NCBI GenBank assembly: GCA_963556255.1
Contig: OY744605.1
Location: forward strand, 72,690,499-72,754,498
Direction of reading: 5' to 3'
DNA length: 64,000 nt
DNA from: Allolobophora icterica
Lineage: Eukaryota; Annelida; Clitellata; Crassiclitellata; Lumbricidae
Part shown: positions 58,001 to 64,000 of the stretch, piece by piece
How positions within the stretch are numbered: the stretch's first letter is position 1
Layout: every line of letters begins with the position of its first letter
Notes under the pieces: model-generated
Told to the model about the DNA's origin: nothing
Seen by the model: the letters and a program-made list of their open reading frames with translations, nothing else
Database searches by the model: none
Translations under genes and position numbers: made by a program

Positions 58001-60942
58001 ATATTGCCTTAGCAACGTCTTGCAATAATTGCATTGTGATTTCATACAAACTATATTTCCGTAGCAACATCTTGTAACAATTGCATTGTGATTTCATAGA
58101 AAATGAGTTGCCGTAGCAACGATTGTCTAACCTCTGGGAATAATTGCATTGTGATTTTATAGAGGATATATTGCCTTAGCAACGTCTTGTAATAATTGCA
58201 TTGTGATATCATACAAAAACTATATTTCTGTAGCAACGTCTTGTAATAATTGCATTGTGATTTCATAGAGGGCACGTTGCCGTGGCAAAATCTTTTAACT
58301 TCTGGGAATAATTGCATTGTGATTACTTGTTCACAGAGGATGTATTGCAGTACTAGCAGTCTCTTGTAATAATTGCATTGTGACTTCATACAAGATATAT
58401 TGTCATAGCAATAATCGCATTGTGATGTCATACAGGGTAGATTTCCGTAGCAACATCTTGCAACACCTTATAATAATATTGCATTGTGATTTCACAGATA
58501 ATATATTGCCACCTTGCTTAGTAAAAAAATAACAATAACAATGAGAGTGATGATTATGGTGATCACAATGATGATAATGCTTGGCAATTGTTTTGAATCT
58601 TGAGGGCTTCCTCAGATAAAATAATAATGGGCAAAAACAATGGGTACGAAAAGTGGGCGGTACGGTACCCTCCAGTTCAAAAAGTGGAGGGTATGGGTCC
58701 CCTTGTACCCCCATAAATATCCTTTGAAACTGGACTGCGACAACTGCGAACAATAAAACTAACCGTAGCCCAGAGAATTTGGCATGGATCTTGAGCGATA
58801 CACTGTAGATCTCCACCTTTTTGCTCTGAACCTGGACCACAGCTCGAACTGTTGGGTGATACTGAAACCAAACACCCAGATCATTTCTTAGAATGAAACT
58901 ACAGTTACAGGAGGGCAGCCAAGATCAAGAGAACCAAGCTATAGGAAAAACTTGGGTCTTAATTTTGTTTAAAATATGTAATCTAATTTAAAAACTTCTA
59001 GTCACAAATAAGCCGGGTATGATGTTTTTAATTTCATTTAAATAACCAAAATGTTTAAGGAACTTTCTGCAGCATTACAGTACAGTAACAAAAAACACAA
59101 GGCATTACTGGTATTTTTTTTAAAGCAAAAGTAAAGCCAAGAGCAAACACAAATTTTCTATTGCATCAATTAATATGAATAGATGAGTCTGTAGATCTCA
59201 GAACTAACCGGATCTTCAAAAAAGTTGTTACTCATTTCTGTGATGATCGTCTGCTTCTGTGAGAATGATCGAAAGATCAACGAAGGAAGGAAGAAAACAG
59301 TTTCCACCGTTCGATGGATGAATGACTTGTAATGCAGCATCACCTAAACAGGAGAACACGTTCAGTTAATGATTTTGCTAATTCTTTAGAATCCTATTGC
59401 AAAAAACATCCAGATTTTTTGGGACTACAACACAAAAGTGCATGACAAAAAAAGTGAAGGCTTCGGTAACCGGTGCGAAGGTTGGTGATCAGAGTAATGG
59501 AATCAGGATAGGATAGCTTGAAGAGTTCAGTTTTCAGTCGCGAGTGGAAAGCAGTGAAGGACAGCGCAAGCGGAGGAGAGGTGATGTCAACAGGCGAGAT
59601 GGGACGATGAGCAAACTGGCGGAGATCTTTTGGGAGATCATTCCAAAGTGAAATAAAGGTAAAAAGGCAAGGTATATACTGATGAGGAACAGAAGGAGGA
59701 GACAAAAAGGTTTAGGTGAAGCAGAAGGAACAATAATGGCTTACCGATCTCTCGGAGCTGAAGACAATGTTGCCTGGTCTAGAGTAGAACTGAATCTGCA
59801 CCATAAACATACCTACAAATTACAACCCAACTGTGAATCACAAGCATGCCTATGATTCACATACATAACTTTGAAATGTTTAGTTACTGTACTGCAAGAG
59901 AGTAAGAGAAAAATGGGAAAAGCACAAGACCAACAATCAAAAATAACAAGGTTAATTACAGTATTTTCATCATCATCTGTAGTGTGCTCCTCTCCAGAAT
60001 GTTGCCATTTCCACAACATGTCTGGAGAGGAGCCTGGGCAACTCAAAATTCAGCTGCCACACTTTTGTCTGTGTGTAGCAAAGATATCCACAGGTCTCTT
60101 CCAACCTCTTGGAGGTCCGGAAATAATTGCTTGCAAGGCCCTGGCATGGCCTTGGTCACATTATTAATCATCTATTATAATATATACCCTGGAACACACC
60201 GACACTATTGAGCTAGCAATGAAGAAATCTTGAGAGTGACTGAGTGACTAACCGGACTCACCTAGATTTTGATTAACTGATGATTCGGGCATTTCCATTT
60301 CAAGCTTGACGACGTATGCTTGACCGTGGACAAGAAGCTGTCAACAAGGTATGCAAAAACATTAACACAATGCCACAACCATAAACTGATATTCAAAATG
60401 AAATTGAACTTCACTGCATCAAACATGGGTCGTGGCAGGTCATTTGACCTGCCTATTTTACTCTTGACCTGTCTTATGACCTGCCTGCTACACTCTTGAC
60501 AGGTCTGGTTGACTGTTTCTGTAATATCATACTTCTTATTAGCATACATGTTCATGATGTTCTGAGTAGCTAATCAGTAGGGCCTACTTCCAAATCTTTA
60601 AAGATTATATATATATTTAAGTTATGCTGCTTTTGTTGAGGCTATGCTGCTTGATGCGTCAAACTCAAACATTAATTTCTTCGACCTGCCGAATAACTCC
60701 CATGACCCTGACACGACCTGCTGAAATTGTATAACTGGCTCCGCCACTGGCATCAAACCAAACACCAAACACACACAAAAACATATTCACATTCACTTTC
60801 CACGACAATGACAGTAATGTTGTATTTCAACAATTTGTTAGTCTAAGCAATTCAAGTTTTTACCGGCTTCTGACTAGATGTTGTTAGTGACACATTTGCT
60901 GTCGGAAAGCTGCACAACCGCCCATCTGTGTCACAGTCTGAT
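55083..60942 (-). CDS. BSCL2: Seipin (3' part of gene, N-terminal exons not seen)
   Basis: Seven exons in transcript order: 60864-60942, 60262-60337, 59745-59812, 59209-59343, 58764-58861, 55810-55988, 55083-55231. All are bounded by AG/GT with matching phases; about 260 codons to a TGA at 55083-55085. Peptide landmarks in order: SDCDTDGRLCSFPTANVSL, GQAYVVKLEMEMPESSVNQ, GMFMVQIQFYSR, VMLHYKSFIHRTVETVFF, VEIYSVSLKIHAKFSGLR, then the second transmembrane segment YLLFYWPTISAFFGISSNFF with FLSIIALFSW. These follow human seipin block by block. Seipin is an ER membrane oligomer that organises lipid-droplet assembly; these blocks form its lumenal domain and second membrane helix. The cytosolic tail is charged (DSSDSEVRVKRKVRS). 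The first membrane helix should lie on exons beyond 60942, possibly outside the window. The gene is convergent with the AprA-like gene. Confidence 0.9.
56301..57586 (-). mobile_element. hAT (Charlie-like) non-autonomous element, copy 2
   Basis: 1286 bp, inverted relative to 35762-37047 and nearly identical. Ends CAGTGGTTCTCAACC and the inverse of CGGTGGTTCTCAACC, with a perfect duplication ATGTAACA (56293-56300 and 57587-57594). It sits in the seipin intron between exons at 58764 and 55988. A 70-codon frame inside is shared by both copies but is not a transposase I recognise. Confidence 0.9.
57640..58500. repeat. Minisatellite around ATTGCATTGTGATTTCA
   Basis: About 13 to 14 copies of a unit of roughly 50-60 bp. 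Each has attgcattgtgatttca, a variable tail with atattgcc, then a tagcaac or cttctgggaat variant. Inside a seipin intron. Confidence 0.85.
59394..59705 (-). pseudogene. LINE ORF2 C-terminal fragment
   Basis: A frame of 103 codons contains LWNDLPKDLR, a proline-rich middle and SFTAFHSRLKTELFKLSYP, the typical C-terminal end of L2/CR1-like LINE proteins (short exported-domain-free tail). It fills most of the 401-bp seipin intron 59344-59744, in the same orientation as the gene. Confidence 0.7.
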
Positions 60943-62229
60943 CTGTACATAAAATAAGACAAAGACTCAGAAACAATGGCAACACCTATAAAACAACATA
61001 TACAAATTTATAGAGCTATTTTTATTGGCATTTTATTGGCTTTTTAATATCTTCCAAAGGCTTCATATCATTAAAATCCAAACTTCACTTGTTTATTTGA
61101 ATCTGATGTGCATTTAAAAGGTGCTATATAAATTGATCAGAACTAGTAATATTCACTCACTTCAGTAAAACCTCGGTATTTCGAACACCTGGTTAAATCA
61201 AATAAATCAAAGACCAGTAAGCCACGCTACAACCAATGCAAACACATACAAATAATTCTGTTTTATTGAACCTGCCTATATTGTGAAGGCGTTCTATGAT
61301 TCTGATATATGTTGACTGGCAGATATATTGAAGTTAAAAAATCCACTCTGCGATCAAGTTGGCCTAGTTGTAGCTGACTGATGAATAATTAATTATCAGG
61401 TGCTTTGTTTGCGGAATGGTATGAGATGAAGACTGATATACAAGCGTGTCTGGTCACTGGGAGGGAGTCAGTCAGTTGGGGTTAGGCATTGTCTGGTTTC
61501 ACCTTTGTACTTTAGTTTCGTTTTATTGCACTAAACCTTAGAGCTTCTGAAAGTCAGGGTGACGAAGATGAGGGGTTTTGGTGCCAATTGCATGAGAAAT
61601 GTTGAAAGGGGTAGTATAGCATAGAATCTCAGGAAACCAAAAATGGGCCTGTGGCCCGGTTGACTATAATGGTTAGAGCGTACATGTGTCAGCGTGCCAG
61701 CTCCAATACCGATAGCAACTTCAGAGATTTGAATATCGGGCTACCACAGTCCGTACAAGGGGACCTTAAAAGGAGTAGCTCCCATTCAAATAGGCAGGGG
61801 TGGTTGAGCACGGTCAAGGCCATATTACGGTTGCTATAAAAAATGTGTACATTTTCATTTGTGGAGTCAGATAGAGTGTGACGTGAATAGGCCTATATGT
61901 CATGTTTATTTCAAACCTTTGATATGTTGAACCATAAACAATGGTCGCTTTAACTTTGATATAATGAAGTTTTGCTTTATTTGTAATCAACAATTTTAGG
62001 CAAAGTCACTGGCATAGCACAATCCAAATTCACTGATGGTACAAATAAGGAGACAATCAATGTGGTTGGTTTAAACTTTAAGTGGAATAAGTGGGCTTTT
62101 GATTGTGGATACGTAACACTCCTCATCATCGGGTTTAATCTCAAGACCTCTACACTGCTCATTTGAACCTAGCCATTTTCTTCTTCAATTGAGGTTGCAG
62201 CTCTTCAGTACGATAACAGTCAGGCATAA
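60943..62229. other. Upstream of the visible seipin exons
   Basis: I looked here for the N-terminal seipin exons on the minus strand and found none. A gtgctatataaattg block (about 61120) and ggttagagcg with following text (61665-61840) look like SINE/LINE pieces. The AT-rich rest is unassigned. Confidence 0.4.
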
Positions 62230-64000
62230 GTAAATGGCCCAGCTGTAGAGGCTATCTCCTTAGTGGAGAAAATGCTTCATACATTGGAGGTGCTTGGTGC
62301 GTTAATGATAAAAACAAAGATGGGAGAAGTATCGAAGAACCTAGAGGAAAAAGTAGAAAATCTAAAAGAGGGAACAAAAACAGAAGAGAGGTGGACGAAC
62401 CTAAAACAGGCATTGATGAAAGAGGCGACTGAAACGATAGGATTCCAAAAGGGAAATGAACCACGTAAACCATGGATAACAACAGAGATGATCAAAGACA
62501 TGGAGGAGAGAAGAAAATGGAAACATCAAAGTACAGAGGAGGCTAAACAGGAATATAGAAGACTTAACAACCAGCTGAGAAGAACAACGGATAAAGCAAG
62601 AGAAATGTGGTGGGAGGAGCAGTGCAGAGAACTGGAACTCCTGCAGGAACAGGGGCGAAGCAATTTGGTGTACGGTAAAATAAAATCACTAAGCAAGAAG
62701 CAAAATACAGGAAGAGGAGGTGCAATCAAGAGCAAGGACGGCAGACTACTGGAGGACACAGAGGATATAAGGGAAAGATGGAAGGAATATGTGGAGGAAT
62801 TATACACAGGAAGTGGAAGCATCGAGGAAGAAATGAGGAAACAAGAACGGAAGCAGGAAGAAACACAGGTGGAGGACGGCATGGGTCCGGAGGTGATGAG
62901 AGAGGAGGTCTTGGCTGCAATTAAGGACATGAAGAATGGGAAGTCGGAAGGAATTGACAACATCCCAATAGAAATACTCAGAAATCTTGGAGAGAAGGCA
63001 ATGAGCGAGGTGGTGCAGCTATGCCGGGACATCTACAACACGGGAGAATGGCCAAAGGACTTCCTGCAGACAATAATTATACCAATACAGAAGAAGCAGA
63101 ATGCAACAAATTGTGAAGACCATCGCACGATAAGCCTTCTGACACATGCATCAAAAATCCTGCTAAGAATTATAACAAAGAGACTGCAGACAAAGGCGGA
63201 AGCAGAAAATTGCTTGGGAGAGGACCAATATGGGTTTAGAAAGGGAAAGGGGACAAGAGATGCGATAGCAGCATTGAGGGTAATAGCAGAAAGAAGCATC
63301 CAGCATGACCAAGACATATATATCTGCTTCGTCGACTATGAAAAAGCTTTCGACAGAGTAGACTGGAGAAAGCTAATGGGAATACTGAGAAGAAAAGGGG
63401 TGGATTGGAGAGAAAGAAGATTGATAGGTAATCTATACATGGGACAAAGAGTGAAAATAAGAGTTGATGGAGAGTACTCAGAACCAGGAAAAATAGGAAG
63501 AGGGGTAAGACAAGGATGCCCACTGTCACCAATCCTATTCAACATCTATATAGAAGAGATCATAAGAGAAACGCTAGAGGATATGGAGGAGGGGATAAAG
63601 GTAGGAGGAAGAAGGGTGAAGGCATTGAGATTTGCAGACGACCAGGCGATGCTGGCAACTAGCCAGGAGGGCTTACAAAGGATGATGGATCGTCTAAATA
63701 CGGTATCGCTGGAATATGAAATGAAAATAAACGTAAAGAAGACAAAGGTAATGAAGATAAGCAAGAGAAGCGGTATAACACCACAAACAATAAAGATCAC
63801 ACTAAACGGAGAAGAAATAGAACAGGTGGAGAAGTTTTGCTATCTAGGAAGTGTGATCACAGATGATGCAAGATGCCACGAGGAAATAAAAAGAAGAATA
63901 TCCATGGGAAAAGATGCATTTTACAAAAGAGGAGAGCTGATGAGAGGAAGCTTAAGCAAGAATCTAAAGAAGAGAATGGTGAAGACACTGGTGTGGAGTG
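62230..64000 (+). CDS. Non-LTR retrotransposon reverse transcriptase (partial, runs off the window)
   Basis: The frame is open from 62230 (stop at 62227-62229) to the last base; first Met at 62272. Peptide landmarks: WWEEQCRELELLQEQGR, DMKNGKSEGIDNIPIEIL, EDHRTISLLTHASKILLRI, YGFRKGKGTRDAI, CFVDYEKAFDRVDW, RQGCPLSPILFNIYIEEII, the catalytic FADD in LRFADDQAML, and KFCYLGSVITDD. No endonuclease precedes it within 300 bp, so the element is either 5'-truncated or has it on a separate frame not visible here. The intact frame suggests a fairly young copy. Clade not determined. Confidence 0.85.

Overview
This is eukaryotic (animal) DNA. Spliced genes with GT-AG introns, three non-LTR retrotransposon reading frames, several DNA transposons with target-site duplications and very many microsatellites rule out a prokaryote. 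The three host genes are animal-type, and the repeat load (CCAT, TGTC, TATG, GT and CT arrays; LINE 3' ends with a short hairpin) looks like a repeat-rich marine invertebrate. I cannot name the species; an echinoderm or other invertebrate deuterostome is only a guess.

Layout. 1-4.35 kb is low-complexity and repeat debris. 4352-9556 is a 5.2-kb Kolobok-like DNA transposon with TTAA target duplications, long near-identical terminal inverted repeats, an intact 627-codon transposase and a convergent second gene whose C-terminus resembles the P2X7 ballast domain. 9.6-15.7 kb is intergenic. 15691-20298 is a hAT-like element carrying an intact RTE-type LINE inside it. 22271-26346 (+) is a muscarinic acetylcholine receptor gene. 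27-31.5 kb is satellite and LINE debris. 31.6-33 kb holds the last two exons of a dead tandem copy of the next gene. 34952-51842 (+) is a 15-exon gene for a secreted AprA/PhoPQ-activated-pathogenicity-related alpha/beta-hydrolase-like protein (494 aa when joined), whose introns hold a hAT copy, an L2/CR1-like LINE and giant microsatellites. 55083-60942 (-) is the 3' part of the seipin gene (lipid-droplet assembly), convergent with the AprA-like gene. 62230-64000 (+) is another LINE reverse transcriptase that runs off the window.

The three host genes (acetylcholine signalling, a secreted hydrolase-like protein, lipid-droplet biogenesis) have no evident shared pathway. Exon coordinates were worked out by eye from family similarity, splice dinucleotides and phase. 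Every exon junction in the AprA-like and seipin genes is phase-compatible, which is the main support for those models. Most of the remaining DNA is mobile or simple-repeat sequence.
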